64,000 nucleotides of DNA from Capsicum annuum (taxonomy: Eukaryota; Streptophyta; Magnoliopsida; Solanales; Solanaceae): positions 49,822,945-49,886,944 of the forward strand of contig NC_061121.1 in the NCBI RefSeq assembly GCF_002878395.1, written 5' to 3'. Shown one piece after another: positions 63,405 through 64,000 of this stretch. The notes beneath the pieces were generated by a model, which saw nothing but the letters and a program-made list of their open reading frames with translations, searched no databases and was not told the DNA's origin. A program made the translations under genes and the position numbers. Numbering within the stretch: position 1 is the stretch's first letter; every line of letters starts with the position of its first letter.

Positions 63405-63970
63405 AAAAAGCTAAATTATGGAAATTGACACATGGAGGTGTTTAACCAAGTCATGTAATCTCATAAATTGTGACAGAAGGGGCATGTGGAAGGGTAGTGG
63501 TTGAACAAACAACATTTTCAAAATATACTTGTGCTTTGAGGGTCCATCAATTCATCCGATCTATGGTAGACTTATATGGATGATCGAGAATTGACAGTTG
63601 GCAAGATCGATGGTTGACCCTATTGTTCTATCTACATGGTTGTAGACCCTCACTAACTTTTTATTTAAAAGAGAATAATTAAATAAAAAATTAAATTGTG
63701 AAATTTAACACATATGAATTAGTTTAGACAAGTCATATGATCATGTAATAGTCCACATAAATTGGGGGGGGGGGGGTCATATATAAATGTAGTGGTTGAA
63801 TAAACAACATTCTCAAAGTAATGTTTGTCAAAGAACAAGTATGTTTGAGGATGTTGCTTTTTCAACCACTTCTCATTCACATACCCCTTTGATCACCACC
63901 CCCAATTTATGAGAACTATTGCATGATCATGTGACTTATTTAAACTACTTTATATGTATAAATTCTCACA
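63405..63970. repeat. Direct and inverted repeats with a G homopolymer
   Basis: The words 'caagtcatatgatcatgtaa', 'cataaattg', 'gtggttgaa(t/c)aaacaacat' and 'ctcaaa' occur at about 63445-63525 and 63705-63820 in direct order. They recur at about 63848-63945 in inverted order (TTGCTTTTTCAACCACTTCT, CCCCCAATTTATGAG, GCATGATCATGTGACTT). The last pair could form a hairpin of about 120-base arms. A run of 14 G lies at about 63763-63776. Confidence 0.7.
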
Positions 63971-64000
63971 TTTTAGATTTTTTTTATTTAATTAGTTTCT

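Overview
This is plant nuclear DNA, most likely from a Solanaceae genome (tomato, potato, pepper or tobacco group). The reasons are GT-AG introns, CACTA, Mutator and hAT transposons, a very long-LTR Tat/Ogre-type element with a tRNA-Arg-type primer site, an RTE LINE ending in the '(ACA)n ... tattcccac ... ggggtctgggga' tail common in Solanaceae, and an endogenous caulimovirid of the solendovirus/cavemovirus type. The family is inferred from repeat types; nothing in the window fixes a species.

Layout. 1-7424: right part of a CACTA element (degraded transposase on the minus strand, a ~75-bp tandem array, and a palindromic subterminal motif) inserted in the 5' LTR of a Tat-like retrotransposon. 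7425-18096: that Tat-like element, with a tRNA-Arg-type primer site, ~5.2 kb of internal DNA without recognisable gag or pol but with a ~39-bp array, and a ~5-kb 3' LTR. Nested in the 3' LTR is a block ending at a CACTA terminus at 17330; it holds an NLR resistance-gene fragment, three exons of another unidentified gene, and a Mutator-type MITE. 18136-22579: a decayed Ty1/copia element. 22580-26040: low-complexity DNA and a ~110-bp array.

26706-47271 (minus strand) holds the one intact host gene found: a WAT1-related (nodulin MtN21/EamA, UMAMIT-like) transporter. Seven exons join in phase to 349 codons plus stop. Its introns, up to ~12.9 kb, carry an L1-type LINE fragment, a copia element with a 5-bp target duplication, a full-length RTE LINE with a 17-bp target duplication, two large foldback elements, smaller MITEs, and a hAT MITE containing a tRNA-like segment.

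50318-58640 holds an endogenous pararetrovirus on the plus strand: coat protein, movement protein, a protease-like domain, then protease-RT-RNase H, an uninterrupted transactivator-like ORF, a promoter/leader, and small ORFs. Frameshifts and stops break all the large genes except the transactivator-like ORF. The small ORFs form three related pairs (a short ORF plus a coiled-coil ORF), two next to each other after the leader and one before the coat gene. 59470-62205 is a degraded Mutator-like transposase interrupted by a truncated RTE LINE. The rest to 64000 is AT-rich DNA with short direct and inverted repeats.

Most of the window is therefore layered transposon insertion around one active-looking transporter gene. 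The items most worth following are the viral small-ORF modules, the two tandem protease-like domains, and the chimeric captured-gene cassette. All family calls were made by eye from motifs; no database search was run.
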